Source of the DNA: Acidovorax sp.
GTDB taxonomy: Bacteria > Pseudomonadota > Gammaproteobacteria > Burkholderiales > Burkholderiaceae_C
DNA length: 64,000 nt
Assembly: GCF_021287135.1 (NCBI RefSeq)
Contig: NZ_JAJTBB010000036.1
Location: 35,922 to 99,921, forward strand
Direction: 5' to 3'
The position numbers and the translations under genes were made by a program. Positions 20,762 to 30,512 of the stretch are shown one piece after another. Each line of letters begins with the position of its first letter. The stretch's first letter is position 1. Under the pieces are notes generated by a model. It saw only the letters and a list, made by a program, of their open reading frames with translations, made no database searches and was not told the origin of the DNA.

Positions 20762-21337
20762 ATGCATCCACGCCACACCCCATCGATACAGGCTCAACAT
20801 TTTGAGGCCGGATTCACCACCATTGAATTGATGGTCGTGGTTGCCATTGTTGCCACTCTGGCCGCGCTGGCTGGCCCCAGTTTTACCCTGTTGATTGAAA
20901 ACTGGCGCGTGCGCGAATCGGCAGAACTGCTACAAGACACCTTGGTCTATGCGCGGTCTGAAGCCATCAAGCGGGGAGGACACGTGGTGGTACAAAAGCT
21001 CCCGAATAACACCAACGGCTGCTCCACCGCCGATGAAACCAGCAAATGGAATTGCGGCTGGATGGTCTGCCACGATACCAATGACAGCGGCACATGCACT
21101 GCCGCCGATCCTGTCCTGCAACGCGTTGCCTCCTCTGCCAAGGTTGAGGTAAGGCGCACCCGCGGGGGCGAAAGCATCAAGCTCAACCGTTGGGGGCTTG
21201 TGAGTGGTTCATGGCCCGGGTTCAACTTGGTGCCGTTGAACAAGACCATTTCGTACAGCGGCGCGCTTGGCGTCTGCATGAATTCTGGCGGAAGGGTCCG
21301 GATCATTTCCCAGGAAGCCCTTCCTTGCACTAATTGA
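20762..21337 (+). CDS. GspH/FimT-family pseudopilin (second of two)
   Basis: 191 residues, a tandem paralogue of the preceding gene. Prepilin cleavage is after G17, giving FTTIELMVVVAIVATLAALAGPSF. The same WRVRESAELLQDTLVYARSEAIKRGG block is present. After that block the two proteins diverge, and this one has several extra cysteines (NGCSTADETSKWNCGWMVCHD). It is presumably another tip or priming pilin. The stop lies just before pilV. Confidence 0.85.
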   Translation: MHPRHTPSIQAQHFEAGFTTIELMVVVAIVATLAALAGPSFTLLIENWRVRESAELLQDTLVYARSEAIKRGGHVVVQKLPNNTNGCSTADETSKWNCGWMVCHDTNDSGTCTAADPVLQRVASSAKVEVRRTRGGESIKLNRWGLVSGSWPGFNLVPLNKTISYSGALGVCMNSGGRVRIISQEALPCTN

Positions 21338-21342
21338 TATCC

Positions 21343-21993
21343 ATGAATTCCATGTCACACAGCAAACACCAACGCGGCATCACGTTGATCGAATCCCTGG
21401 TCGCCATCGTCATTGCGGCGCTGGGCATCTTGGGCATCCTGGGCGTACAAATGCGCACCTTGTCCGATACATCCACCACCGTGCGCCGCGCCCAGGCGAT
21501 CCGGTTGATTGAAGACCTGGGCGAGCGCATGAAGGTCAACCCCAACGCATTGGCAGACACCAATGTGTATGTCACCACGTTCGGCGCCACGCCCTCTGTC
21601 CCCAATTGCTCCACAGGCTGCAATCACTCGCAATTGGCCGCTTATGACTTGGCCGTCTGGAAAAAATCCGTGCGGGACAACCTGCCCCTGGGCAAGGCCA
21701 GCATCTTTGTACCGCTTGCCGAGACCGCCGCCGCGGCGGCCGGGCAAGGGCGTCAGTTGGGCGTGATGATCGCCTGGCGAGAAAACGAGCGGGATGCCAG
21801 CACGGCCTACAAGGACGATATCGACGCCACCAAGGTCCGCGCCGCCGATGGAAGCCTGAGCGCTGGCGCTGGAACTGCCGCCACCTGCCCTGCAGACCAC
21901 ACGTGCCACTTGCAATACATCCCTGTTGCCGCGCGCTGCGCCCCTTATGCACCCGGCTCAGGCGCCACCTTGTACTACTGCCCAGGGGCTTGA
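21343..21993 (+). CDS. pilV: Type IV pilus modification protein PilV
   Basis: Minor pilin, 216 residues from the first ATG. The leader is processed after RG12, giving ITLIESLVAIVIAALGILGILGVQ with Glu5. A TTG nine bases earlier and an ATG nine bases later are alternatives; no clear ribosome-binding site decides. The stop is one base before the pilW ATG, so translation is probably coupled. Confidence 0.85.
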   Translation: MNSMSHSKHQRGITLIESLVAIVIAALGILGILGVQMRTLSDTSTTVRRAQAIRLIEDLGERMKVNPNALADTNVYVTTFGATPSVPNCSTGCNHSQLAAYDLAVWKKSVRDNLPLGKASIFVPLAETAAAAAGQGRQLGVMIAWRENERDASTAYKDDIDATKVRAADGSLSAGAGTAATCPADHTCHLQYIPVAARCAPYAPGSGATLYYCPGA

Positions 21994-21994
21994 G

Positions 21995-22921
21995 ATGCAT
22001 CCCCACACCATGACTGACTACACAAGCGCTCGCACCCCAGGCCAGAAACCTCCAAAGCGTCCGGCACGGCGCCCGCGCACTCAGCGCGGTATCACGCTGA
22101 TCGAACTGATGGTGGGCATTGCCATCGGCCTGCTTGTCATTGCCGTGGCCATGGGCGCACTCATGGTGTCTCGCGGCGTCTCGGGCACGGTGAGTGATGC
22201 CAGCAACATCCAGCAGCAGGCCTCCTCTGTCATGCGCGTGATCGGCCAGCAACTGCGCCAAGCCGGCTCGCTGCGCCTGAACCTGGACCCTGGCATTGTG
22301 ACCACCCCGGCGCCCTACATGGCGCCCGTGGCGTTCGAGACCACCGTCGCCCCGTCCGCCGGCACCCTGGAGAGCTTCGATCCCGCCACGCACACCCTCA
22401 GCGGCACCGCCTCTCCTGTGAGCCTGACCGCAGGTTATCGGCGCTTTACGGAGTCCGTGTTCGCCAGCGCAGTGCCCCAGGCAATTTCGCGCAACTGCCA
22501 GGGCGGCCCCGCCGACACCAGCACCGACGGACGCGTGGAAAACATCTTCCAGCTCAACGGTACCGATCTGCGATGCAGCGGCAACGGTGCCGCACCGCAG
22601 GCCATCGCACAGAACGTGGCCAACTTCCAGGTGCGCTACCTGCTCCAGGACACGACCACCAGTCCCGGCATTCCCACCATCAAGTCGGTCGATGCCACAG
22701 GCGTAGGCACGAACTGGGGGCGGGTCCAAGCCGTGGAAGTCTGTGTGGTGCTCTTTGGCACCGAACCGATCGGCATGGGTGCAGGCAGCACCTACACCGA
22801 CTGCGACGGCAGCGCGGTCGACATGAGCACCCTCGCCGGCGCCCGTGCGCGGCGCATGCACATGGCCTTTCGCAACGTATTCCAACTGCGCAGCCAGGGG
22901 CTCGTGGGCTCTGTGCTGTAA
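21995..22921 (+). CDS. pilW: Type IV pilus assembly protein PilW
   Basis: Minor pilin of 308 residues, typical for PilW. It has a long basic leader (about 32 residues, PPKRPARRPRTQRG) before ITLIELMVGIAIGLLVIAVAMG. The SSVMRVIGQQLRQAGSL segment following the helix is typical of PilW. Late cysteines (EVCVVLFG, YTDCDG) may form a disulfide. Located between pilV and pilX. Confidence 0.88.
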   Translation: MHPHTMTDYTSARTPGQKPPKRPARRPRTQRGITLIELMVGIAIGLLVIAVAMGALMVSRGVSGTVSDASNIQQQASSVMRVIGQQLRQAGSLRLNLDPGIVTTPAPYMAPVAFETTVAPSAGTLESFDPATHTLSGTASPVSLTAGYRRFTESVFASAVPQAISRNCQGGPADTSTDGRVENIFQLNGTDLRCSGNGAAPQAIAQNVANFQVRYLLQDTTTSPGIPTIKSVDATGVGTNWGRVQAVEVCVVLFGTEPIGMGAGSTYTDCDGSAVDMSTLAGARARRMHMAFRNVFQLRSQGLVGSVL

Positions 22922-22941
22922 CCCTTGACGAGAAAGTCATC

Positions 22942-23754
22942 ATGCAACGGATGTTTCCTACCCACCATGAGCGTTGGCGCCGCCCAGCGCGCCAGCAAGG
23001 CGTGGCGCTGTTTGTCGTCATCGTGTTTGTCATGTTGTCCATGTTGCTGGCGCTGTGGGCCTCGCGCACCTCGCTCTTCAACGAACTGGTGGTGGGCAAC
23101 GACGCCGATTACCAGCGCGCCTTCGAAGCCGCGCAGGCCCTGCTGCAGGATGCCGAGCTGGATATCCGTGGTGAAAACGCGGACGGCAGCCCCTGCATCG
23201 CTGCGGGCTGCCGCAACAACATTGGCACCGCCAGGAAAATTCCGCTGGACGCCCAGGAAGTCATCCCCTTGTTGGCCGACCTGGACCAAGAGACGACCAA
23301 ATGCAAATCCGGTCTGTGCATCAAGCGCACGGGGCGCCAGGACTTCTGGAACTACTCTGGCTCGACCGTCCCAACGCCCGCACCGGTCGCCGGCGAAGTG
23401 AAGCTTGAAGACATGACCCAGCCCGATGTCGGCGCTCGTTATGGCCAGTACACAGGTGCCTCCACGGGGAGAGACGGCAACGACAAACCTGACATCGACA
23501 AACCCGCCAACCCCATTCTGACCGACACAAGCGCCAACAACCGAGGCGGTTGGTACTGGATCGAAGTCTTGCGCTACGACGAGAGCACCAAGAACTCCGG
23601 CTTGATCGTTGGCGGCGCCAACACCGACAACCTGTTGCGTCTGAACCTCAAGCCCAACGTGGTCTACCGCATCACCGCGCTGGCCTATGGTCGCAAGCCG
23701 GGAACCATGGCCGTGCTGCAACAGACCTACGCACGCCAAATGCGCAAAGACTGA
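22942..23754 (+). CDS. pilX: Type IV pilus assembly protein PilX
   Basis: Minor pilin of 270 residues. The leader ends at QQG20 and the helix reads VALFVVIVFVMLSMLLALWASR. As usual for PilX, it lacks the Glu at mature position 5. PilX-type pilins form the initiation complex with PilV, PilW, FimU/FimT and PilY1, and all of these are encoded here. It starts about 20 bases after pilW. Confidence 0.85.
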   Translation: MQRMFPTHHERWRRPARQQGVALFVVIVFVMLSMLLALWASRTSLFNELVVGNDADYQRAFEAAQALLQDAELDIRGENADGSPCIAAGCRNNIGTARKIPLDAQEVIPLLADLDQETTKCKSGLCIKRTGRQDFWNYSGSTVPTPAPVAGEVKLEDMTQPDVGARYGQYTGASTGRDGNDKPDIDKPANPILTDTSANNRGGWYWIEVLRYDESTKNSGLIVGGANTDNLLRLNLKPNVVYRITALAYGRKPGTMAVLQQTYARQMRKD

Positions 23755-23840
23755 TAGCGACTGGAGCGCCGCTCGCAATCAACATCTGCAAGCCCTCCGA
23801 CTCCTCACCCAACAAATAAACAGCACTCCAAGGAGCAGCC

Positions 23841-26800
23841 ATGCCCCGCCAAACCCCACCCCGCTTTCGCAAAACCCTGCTCGCCATGGCCGCCGGAGCG
23901 GCGCTCGCGCCGTTCAGCAGTTGGGCACTTGACCTGGCCGAAGCTCCCCCTGGCACGGTGGAACCCTACGTGCGCCCCAACGTCATCATCTCCGTGGACG
24001 ATTCGGGCAGTATGGATTGGCAGGTCACCAACTCAAATACCGGCAGTTCAACAGTCACGGCCCCGAACGCTGACGGCTCCTGGCCTACCAACGCCAAGCG
24101 CATCAACATCTTGAAGTACGCGCTCAAGTCGGTATTCGATCCCACACACCCGGAATACGACCCGAGCCTCATGCCCGACAAGAAGATCCGTCTTTCTTGG
24201 CAGGTAATGTGGAACAACGGTAACGCGCCCGACGCCAAGAGCGTGAACAGTACCAGCATGAAAACCAATTCCATGCGCATCCTGCAGGGCACGCACCGCA
24301 CCAACTTTCTCAACTTCGTGAACAGCCTGAAGGCAAGCAACGGCACGCCTTCGCACCTGATGTTCAGCCAGGCCGACGCCTACATGCGCCAACCCCTGGG
24401 CACGAGCAGCGCCTGGGCCAGCGATCCCGGCACCACAGGTTCCCCTTATCTGGGTTGCCGCCGCACGTACCACATCTTCATGTCGGACGGCCGCTGGAAC
24501 GGCACTGATTCGGGCGGCTCGCAGGACAACGCCACCAACAAGACACTGCCCGACGGCATGGTGTACGGCGGCGCCACCGCGGCCGACCGCGCGAAAACGG
24601 CGCTCTACCGCGATACCGATCCGGACAACTTGGCCGACTGGGCTTTCTACAGCTGGTCAACGCCCCTGCAGACCAGCGGCATGACCGGCACCATGCAGCC
24701 TGCGGCCGACTACCGCGCGGCACCGGCCACCGAGAATTTCGGCAAGGACAGTGCCAACAAGGACGCCATCCTGGAACGGTACTGGAACCCACGCTACAAC
24801 CCGGCCACATGGCCCCACATGGTGACCTACACCATTGGCTTCAGTAACGACGCCGTCACCTGGCCGTACGGCGCCGCCGCCAGCATCGTGGCGCCGACCC
24901 AGCAATTGCCGTTCGGCTATGACAAAAGTTTCCTGAACTTCGTCACCGGCACTCAAACGTGGCCCTCGATGAGCGATAACGATGACAGCCAGAACAATAA
25001 CCATGCACTGGATCTGTGGCACTCTGCCCTGAACGGCCGGGGCCGCTTTTATGCGGTCAAGAAAGGCGATGATCTTGAAAAAGCCTTCCGCGACATCTTT
25101 GCGCAAATCAATACCGCCACCGACCCTGACTTGAGCTCCAGTGCCACCAGCGGCTCCAACGTCTCACGCAGCGAGGTTGGCAAATACACGGCCGCCTACG
25201 AGCCTGAGAAATTCTGGAAGGGTTTTGTCACCGCCGACAAGGTCAAGACCGACGGCACCACCTACCCTGACCCCAATTGGAACGGAAAGAACACGGCAGA
25301 CCTGCTCGATGCCTCCACCGTCAGCAGCCGCCTGGTGCTGAGCTGGAGCGACAAATGGACCGGCACCGCCTACCAGGGCGGCGTTCCCTTCCGCTGGGCG
25401 ACCGATGAGAGCCGCCTCAGCACGAACCAGAAGCTCTGGCTGCAGAAAAACATGGGCGGCACGGACGAAGGCGCCACCAAAGGCCAGCAGCGGCTCGACT
25501 ACATCCGTGGCGACAAGTCCCTGGAAGGGGTAGACCCTTCAGGCTACACAACCTCCAAGCCCTTCCGCCAGCGCCAAAGCATCCAGGGCGACATCATCAA
25601 CTCCGACGTGTGGTTTACGGGCGCACCGGCTTCGGACTATCTGCTCAAAGGCTACAGTGCTTTCGTGCGCAGCAACAAATCACGCACTGGCATGCTGTAC
25701 GTGGGCGGCAACGACGGCATGCTCCACGGATTCGCTTCGTACGATGGCAAAGAGAAGCTGGCCTACGTACCCCGCGGCGTGATTCCGGCGCTCTCCCTGC
25801 TGACCGATCCGCAATACAACAACAAGCACAAGTATTTCGTTGACGGCTCACCCATGACCGGGGACGTCGATCTCAACGGTGGCATTCAGGACCCCAGCGA
25901 CCCAAACTACGCCACGTACACCCCCAATTGGCGAACCCTGCTGGTGGGCACCCTGGGACTGGGCGGCAAGGGCTATTTCGTGCTGGACGTCACCAATCCC
26001 ACGGCGGGCAACCTGCCCGATGGAACCCCCGGCCTGAACGAAACCAACGCCGCCCAACTGGTCAAGCTCGACCGTACCCGCGGCTACGCCGAAGCCGCGC
26101 CGAACTGCACCGCGCTCACCGGCGCGGAAAAAACAGCATGCCTGAAAATCGTTGATGAGGACAAGGACATCGGTCATATCACCGCACGGCCGGTACGGGA
26201 TGACAACGACAGCATGCGCACCACGCAAATCACGCGCCTGAACAACAACCGCTGGGCCGCAATTCTGGGCAATGGATACAACAGCACCAACCAGCGCCCT
26301 GTGCTGCTTGTGCAATACCTCGACGGTGCCAAGGAACTCCTGCGCATTCCCGTGACCACCGACCCCGCTGGGACCGGGAAGGCCACTGACAATGGGTTGG
26401 CTTCGCCGCGGCTGGTGGACATCAATGGCGATGGCCTCGTCGATGTGGTGTACGCCGGCGACAACCTGGGCAATTTGTGGAAATTTGATCTCACGAGCTA
26501 CGACCCCGGGGCCTGGAAAGTCGCGTTCAATGGCAACCCTCTCTTCACGGCCCAGGGGCCCGCGGCCCTCAATGGACCACGCACCAAGGTGCAACCCATT
26601 TTTGCAGCCCCCACCGCGCGCGCCAATGATCGGCTGATGGTAGTTGGAACCGGCCCATCGGCAAAAACCGTGAGCGTCGGCGGAATGATGGTGGCCTTTG
26701 GTACCGGCCGCAATGCGACCAAGGACGACCCATCGAGTGTGGACGTCCAGTCTCTGTATTCCGTGCTGGACAACACCCGCTATCGCCAGATTACCTCCCC

Positions 26801-27458
26801 CCTCGGCAAGCGCCTGGAAGTACACCCAGGTGCAGGTACCTGCCCCGGCACCACTTGCATCCCCACGCCCACCGCCCTCGGCGCAGGCGTCGCCACAGCG
26901 AAGCTGGCCAAGCGAGAGTTCATTGAAATCGACTCCGGGGCTTACGGCGCCATCAAGGAAGTCGATGTCCTGGACAAAACCACTTGGGCCAACTGGAACG
27001 GCTGGTATCTCGACCTGCCCGCCATTGGCGAGCGCTTGCTCAAGCCTTTTGACTTCTACGATGCCAGCAACCTGCTGACCGTGTGGTCGCAAGTTCCAGC
27101 CAAGGGTTCGAATGTGGACCCGAACGTGGAGAGCTGTGAGTCCACCTCCGTGGACGCCGAGCGCCAGTACCGCACCTTTGTGAACGTCATGGACGGAAAG
27201 GCTCCCTCGATCGCCATCGTGGACAAGAACAAGGATGGGAAGTTCGATATGGGCACCATCTCGTCGCCCGGAGGTGATGCCGTCGCCAGCGGCACGAGCC
27301 TGATCAGCATCTCCCGCGCCAAGGTTACCAAGGGGCCGCACAGCATGATCAGAAAAGACAAGTTCGAGAACGCGGACATCGACGCCAAGAACAACAAGGA
27401 GAACCTCGCTGCCATGCCCGAACAATCTCTGCGCCCCAGCTGGCGCCAAATCCAATGA
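23841..27458 (+). CDS. pilY1: Type IV pilus tip adhesin/assembly protein PilY1
   Basis: Large pilus tip protein, 1205 residues. A signal peptide ([17 protein letters not shown]) is followed by a von Willebrand A-like domain with a metal-site motif D53-D-S-G-S. The C-terminal half is a quinoprotein-like propeller ([21 protein letters not shown]) with a calcium-loop sequence [15 protein letters not shown] beginning near residue 860. Calcium binding at this loop controls pilus retraction in Pseudomonas PilY1. It is followed by pilE, whose frame overlaps its stop. Confidence 0.93.
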   Translation: MPRQTPPRFRKTLLAMAAGAALAPFSSWALDLAEAPPGTVEPYVRPNVIISVDDSGSMDWQVTNSNTGSSTVTAPNADGSWPTNAKRINILKYALKSVFDPTHPEYDPSLMPDKKIRLSWQVMWNNGNAPDAKSVNSTSMKTNSMRILQGTHRTNFLNFVNSLKASNGTPSHLMFSQADAYMRQPLGTSSAWASDPGTTGSPYLGCRRTYHIFMSDGRWNGTDSGGSQDNATNKTLPDGMVYGGATAADRAKTALYRDTDPDNLADWAFYSWSTPLQTSGMTGTMQPAADYRAAPATENFGKDSANKDAILERYWNPRYNPATWPHMVTYTIGFSNDAVTWPYGAAASIVAPTQQLPFGYDKSFLNFVTGTQTWPSMSDNDDSQNNNHALDLWHSALNGRGRFYAVKKGDDLEKAFRDIFAQINTATDPDLSSSATSGSNVSRSEVGKYTAAYEPEKFWKGFVTADKVKTDGTTYPDPNWNGKNTADLLDASTVSSRLVLSWSDKWTGTAYQGGVPFRWATDESRLSTNQKLWLQKNMGGTDEGATKGQQRLDYIRGDKSLEGVDPSGYTTSKPFRQRQSIQGDIINSDVWFTGAPASDYLLKGYSAFVRSNKSRTGMLYVGGNDGMLHGFASYDGKEKLAYVPRGVIPALSLLTDPQYNNKHKYFVDGSPMTGDVDLNGGIQDPSDPNYATYTPNWRTLLVGTLGLGGKGYFVLDVTNPTAGNLPDGTPGLNETNAAQLVKLDRTRGYAEAAPNCTALTGAEKTACLKIVDEDKDIGHITARPVRDDNDSMRTTQITRLNNNRWAAILGNGYNSTNQRPVLLVQYLDGAKELLRIPVTTDPAGTGKATDNGLASPRLVDINGDGLVDVVYAGDNLGNLWKFDLTSYDPGAWKVAFNGNPLFTAQGPAALNGPRTKVQPIFAAPTARANDRLMVVGTGPSAKTVSVGGMMVAFGTGRNATKDDPSSVDVQSLYSVLDNTRYRQITSPLGKRLEVHPGAGTCPGTTCIPTPTALGAGVATAKLAKREFIEIDSGAYGAIKEVDVLDKTTWANWNGWYLDLPAIGERLLKPFDFYDASNLLTVWSQVPAKGSNVDPNVESCESTSVDAERQYRTFVNVMDGKAPSIAIVDKNKDGKFDMGTISSPGGDAVASGTSLISISRAKVTKGPHSMIRKDKFENADIDAKNNKENLAAMPEQSLRPSWRQIQ

Positions 27459-27481
27459 CCGCGGTTCACAGGACGCAAGAA

Positions 27482-27916
27482 ATGACCAGGATCCTCTCCA
27501 CCCGACAAAAGGGCTTCACGCTCATCGAACTGATGATCGTCGTGGCCATCGTTGGCATCCTCTCGGCCATCGCCTACCCCAGCTATGCGGAATACATCCG
27601 GCGCGGTCACCGGGCGGACGCGCGGGCAGGGCTGCTTCAGGCGCAGCAGTGGCTGGAACGAGCGTCCACCGCGACCGGCGTGTACCCTACAGCCCTGCCA
27701 GGCAGCCTGACGTGGGCTGGCGATCCCACCAAACACTACACCATCGGGTTCGCTGCCGGTAACACCAACGCCGCCTTCACTCTGGTCGCCACGCGCAAAG
27801 CGGGAACCCCTCAGGCTACAGATAAGTGCGGGGATTTCACACTGACCAATACCGGTACGCGGGGGGCGAATAACCTCTCAGCGGGCGCCACCGCCGCCGA
27901 CTGCTGGAACAAATAG
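27482..27916 (+). CDS. pilE: Type IV minor pilin, PilE family
   Basis: 144 residues from the ATG giving [11 protein letters not shown], with cleavage before [31 protein letters not shown]. An earlier ATG overlaps the pilY1 stop (ATGA). I prefer the later one because AGGA sits eight bases upstream and it gives a normal leader length. The C-terminal part has the two cysteines (DKCGDF, DCWNK) of a PilE/ComP-type D-region. It could be a minor pilin rather than the main fibre subunit, since it sits in the minor-pilin operon. Confidence 0.85.
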   Translation: MTRILSTRQKGFTLIELMIVVAIVGILSAIAYPSYAEYIRRGHRADARAGLLQAQQWLERASTATGVYPTALPGSLTWAGDPTKHYTIGFAAGNTNAAFTLVATRKAGTPQATDKCGDFTLTNTGTRGANNLSAGATAADCWNK

Positions 27917-27940
27917 CGTCTGCGCTACCATCCAGGGCGC

Positions 27941-29053
27941 ATGACCACCGCAGCGCCCCACCCTATCGATGAAGCGCTTGGGCTCGCTGCCCAGGCGCTT
28001 TTTCTTTCCAACCCCAATCCGCGCGTAGGCTGCGTGCTGGTGGGCCCGGACGGGGCCGTGATCGGCCGGGGCTTCACGCAGCAGGCCGGGGGGCCGCACG
28101 CGGAGGTCATGGCGCTGCGGGACGCCGCTGCCCGGGGGCACGGCACCCGAAACGCCACGGCCTACGTCACGCTGGAGCCATGCTCCCACCACGGCCGCAC
28201 CGGCCCGTGTTGCGATGCGCTCATCCAGGCCGGTGTTTCCAAGGTGGTGGCCTCGCTTACCGACCCCAATCCGCTGGTGGCAGGGCATGGCTTCGAGCGC
28301 CTGCGCGCGGCGGGGGTGGAGGTGGTGGTGGGGCCGGGTGCGCAGGCCTCGCGGGAGCTCAATATCGGTTTTTTCAGCCGCATGCTGCGGGGAACGCCCT
28401 GGGTGCGAATGAAGGCAGCCGCCTCGCTCGACGGAACCACGGCGCTGTCCAACGGCGCCAGCCAGTGGATCACGTCGCCTGCGGCGCGGGCCGATGGCCA
28501 CGCCTGGCGCGCGCGCGCCTGCGCAGTCCTTACCGGCATCGGAACCCTGCTGGATGACAAGCCGCGGCTGGACGTGCGAGAGGTCGCCACGCCCCGCCAG
28601 CCCCATGTGGTGGTGGTCGACAGCCGGTTACAGACGCCTTTAGATGCTCGCATTTTCATAGCTGGCCGCGCTTGCTACATCTACACTGCAGCCCCTTCAG
28701 ACCCTCAAAAGGAAGCAGCACTGAAGGAACGCGGCGCCACGGTGGTGCACCTTCCCAACAGCCAGGGCAAGGTGGATCTGCCGGCCATGCTGCAAGACCT
28801 GGGCAAGCGCGGCATCAACGAGTTGCATGTCGAGGCGGGCCACAAGCTCAATGGCTCGCTGGTGCGCGAAGGCCTGGTCGACGAACTGCTGCTGTACCTG
28901 GCGCCCCGGCTGCTGGGCCCGGGGCACGGCATGGCAGATTTCGGCCCGCTGACGGCGCTGGCCGATGGGCTGGCGCTGGAGTTCCACTCCACGGAGTCCA
29001 TCGGACCCGACCTGCGCATCGTCGCCCGCGTGGCGGGACGCGATCGGTTCTAG
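27941..29053 (+). CDS. ribD: Bifunctional riboflavin biosynthesis deaminase/reductase RibD
   Basis: Two steps of riboflavin synthesis: deamination of diaminohydroxyphosphoribosylaminopyrimidine, then side-chain reduction. It has 370 residues. The zinc deaminase domain has H53, E55 (PHAEVMAL), C81 and C90 (EPCSHHGRTGPC). The NADPH-dependent reductase domain begins near residue 150 (PWVRMKAAASLDG). Around codons 235-246 the DNA strongly resembles half of the dispersed palindromic repeat, yet the frame stays open. It begins 24 bases after pilE and has no other rib gene beside it. Confidence 0.95.
   Translation: MTTAAPHPIDEALGLAAQALFLSNPNPRVGCVLVGPDGAVIGRGFTQQAGGPHAEVMALRDAAARGHGTRNATAYVTLEPCSHHGRTGPCCDALIQAGVSKVVASLTDPNPLVAGHGFERLRAAGVEVVVGPGAQASRELNIGFFSRMLRGTPWVRMKAAASLDGTTALSNGASQWITSPAARADGHAWRARACAVLTGIGTLLDDKPRLDVREVATPRQPHVVVVDSRLQTPLDARIFIAGRACYIYTAAPSDPQKEAALKERGATVVHLPNSQGKVDLPAMLQDLGKRGINELHVEAGHKLNGSLVREGLVDELLLYLAPRLLGPGHGMADFGPLTALADGLALEFHSTESIGPDLRIVARVAGRDRF
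28645..28680 (+). repeat. Probable in-frame half copy of the palindromic repeat inside ribD
   Basis: The stretch GCTCGCATTTTCATAGCTGG followed by CCGCGCTTGCTAC matches the left half of the dispersed repeat (GCTA-TTTTT-ATAGCTGC-AGCGCTT) at most positions. It is visibly AT-richer than surrounding ribD. It is translated as part of the reductase domain (ARIFIAGRACYIYTA). Confidence 0.45.
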
Positions 29054-29100
29054 CCCGCACTGCAGGCACCCGCCCCTCGAGGGTGCATCCCCTCTCCACT

Positions 29101-29117
29101 TTGGCGCGATTTTTGCT
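29101..29117 (+). promoter_or_regulatory. Sigma-54 (RpoN) promoter of the ammonium transporter gene
   Basis: TTGGCGCG, four bases, TTGCT: it matches the sigma-54 consensus YTGGCACG-N4-TTGCW at all positions but one, with the required GG and GC ten bases apart. It lies about 75 bases before the amt start. Nitrogen-controlled sigma-54/NtrC transcription of amt genes is established in other proteobacteria and fits here. Confidence 0.8.
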
Positions 29118-29120
29118 TCA

Positions 29121-29162
29121 ATTTGGTGCGCATTCGGTATTCAGGTCACCGACGCACCAAAT
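29121..29162 (+). promoter_or_regulatory. Perfect inverted repeat at the amt transcription start/leader
   Basis: ATTTGGTGCG (29121-29130) and CGCACCAAAT (29153-29162) are perfect ten-base inverse copies separated by 22 bases. They begin at about the expected start site of the sigma-54 promoter. They could form a leader hairpin or an operator. The GGTGC/GCACC half-sites recall NtrC boxes but point the opposite way and are far apart. Confidence 0.45.
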
Positions 29163-29189
29163 CAGATCATTCAATCGCACGAGGACGTT

Positions 29190-30392
29190 ATGGAAGCACT
29201 CAAACAGGGCACGGATGCCCTGTTCATTCTTCTGGGGGCCATCATGGTGCTGGCCATGCACGCGGGGTTCGCGTTTCTGGAGCTGGGCACCGTGCGCAAA
29301 AAGAACCAGGTGAACGCCCTGGTCAAGATCCTGGTGGATTTTTCCGTGTCCACGGTGGTGTACTTTGCGGTGGGCTACGGGGTGGCCTACGGCACCCATT
29401 TTTTCGTGGGCGCGGAGTCGCTGGTCCAGCAAAACGGCTACGCGCTGGTCAAGTTCTTTTTCCTGCTCACCTTTGCGGCCGCCATTCCGGCCATCGTGTC
29501 CGGCGGCATTGCGGAACGGGCCCGGTTCTGGCCGCAGCTGATGGCCACGGCGGTGATTGTGGGGTTTGTGTACCCCTTTTTCGAAGGCATTGCCTGGAAC
29601 CAGCACTTCGGCGTGCAGGCCTGGCTCAAGGCGCTGACGGGCGAGGAGTTCCATGACTTTGCCGGCTCCGTCGTGGTGCACGCCATGGGCGGATGGATTG
29701 CCCTGCCGGCCGTGGTGCTGCTGGGCTCGCGTGCCAACCGCTACCGCAAGGATGGGGCGATCTCTGCCCACCCGCCCTCGAACATCCCCTTCCTGGCGCT
29801 GGGCGCGTGGGTGCTGGTGGTGGGCTGGTTCGGCTTCAATGTCATGAGCGCGCAGACCGTGGACAAGCTCTCCGGTCTGGTGGCCGTCAATTCGCTGATG
29901 GCCATGGTCGGCGGAACGCTGGCCGCCCTGGTGCTGGGCAAGAACGACCCCGGCTTTGTGCACAACGGCCCGCTCGCGGGGCTGGTGGCCGTCTGTGCGG
30001 GCTCGGACCTGATGCATCCCCTGGGTGCACTGGTGGTTGGGGGCGTGGCGGGCGCGATCTTCGTGGTGATGTTCACGCTGACGCAGAACCGCTGGAAGAT
30101 CGACGACGTGCTCGGCGTGTGGCCGCTGCACGGCCTGTGCGGCACCTGGGGCGGCCTGGCCGCCGGGCTGTTTGGCAGCAAGGCGCTGGGCGGGCTGGGG
30201 GGCGTGAGCTTCTCGGCACAGCTGATCGGCACGGGCATGGGCGTGGCCTGGGCGCTGGCGGGCGGCTTTGTCGTCTATGGCGTCATCAAGCGGGTGGTCG
30301 GCCTGCGCCTCACGCAGGAAGAAGAGTTCGACGGCGCCGACCTGTCCATCCACAAGATCAGCGCCACGCCCGACCGCGACGCCAGCTGGTAA
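29190..30392 (+). CDS. amtB: Ammonium transporter, Amt family
   Basis: Inner-membrane ammonium channel, 400 residues from the ATG giving MEALKQGTDALFILLG. A longer open frame upstream covers the promoter and is not coding. The conserved pore histidines are in SVVVHAMGGWIALPAV and WPLHGLCGTWGG, and FAFLELGTVRKKNQVN marks the first helices. There is no long signal-peptide-like extension. Unusually, no glnK (PII) gene adjoins it, although the sigma-54 promoter suggests nitrogen control. The AGGA Shine-Dalgarno is five bases upstream. Confidence 0.93.
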   Translation: MEALKQGTDALFILLGAIMVLAMHAGFAFLELGTVRKKNQVNALVKILVDFSVSTVVYFAVGYGVAYGTHFFVGAESLVQQNGYALVKFFFLLTFAAAIPAIVSGGIAERARFWPQLMATAVIVGFVYPFFEGIAWNQHFGVQAWLKALTGEEFHDFAGSVVVHAMGGWIALPAVVLLGSRANRYRKDGAISAHPPSNIPFLALGAWVLVVGWFGFNVMSAQTVDKLSGLVAVNSLMAMVGGTLAALVLGKNDPGFVHNGPLAGLVAVCAGSDLMHPLGALVVGGVAGAIFVVMFTLTQNRWKIDDVLGVWPLHGLCGTWGGLAAGLFGSKALGGLGGVSFSAQLIGTGMGVAWALAGGFVVYGVIKRVVGLRLTQEEEFDGADLSIHKISATPDRDASW

Positions 30393-30422
30393 GCCCGCGG
30401 CAGCAGCTCGGCGCACGTCAAC

Positions 30423-30469
30423 CTGCGCCAGCCGGCGGGGGCGCCCCCGCTGCTGTCGCGTTGGCGCAG
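30423..30469. repeat. Nested GC-rich inverted repeats downstream of amtB
   Basis: An outer inverted repeat CTGCGCCA/TGGCGCAG encloses a perfect 16-base palindrome GCGGGGGCGCCCCCGC (30435-30450). There is no T tract. It may serve as a transcript-end structure or be a simple GC-rich cruciform. Confidence 0.5.
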
Positions 30470-30512
30470 CGTCCGACACAAAGGCGGGCAGCAGCAGCGC
30501 CACAATGGCGCC

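Noticed and set aside
23841-27458. Frameshift or fusion in the large PilY1 gene
   Set aside because: The frame is continuous with a signal peptide, vWA-like domain and propeller in the expected order; the length is normal for PilY1.
29066-29086. GCACCC/GGGTGC pair upstream of the sigma-54 promoter as a classical NtrC binding site
   Set aside because: The half-sites are separated by nine bases, longer than the usual NtrC spacing, and the position only about 20-35 bases from the promoter is too close for a typical enhancer.
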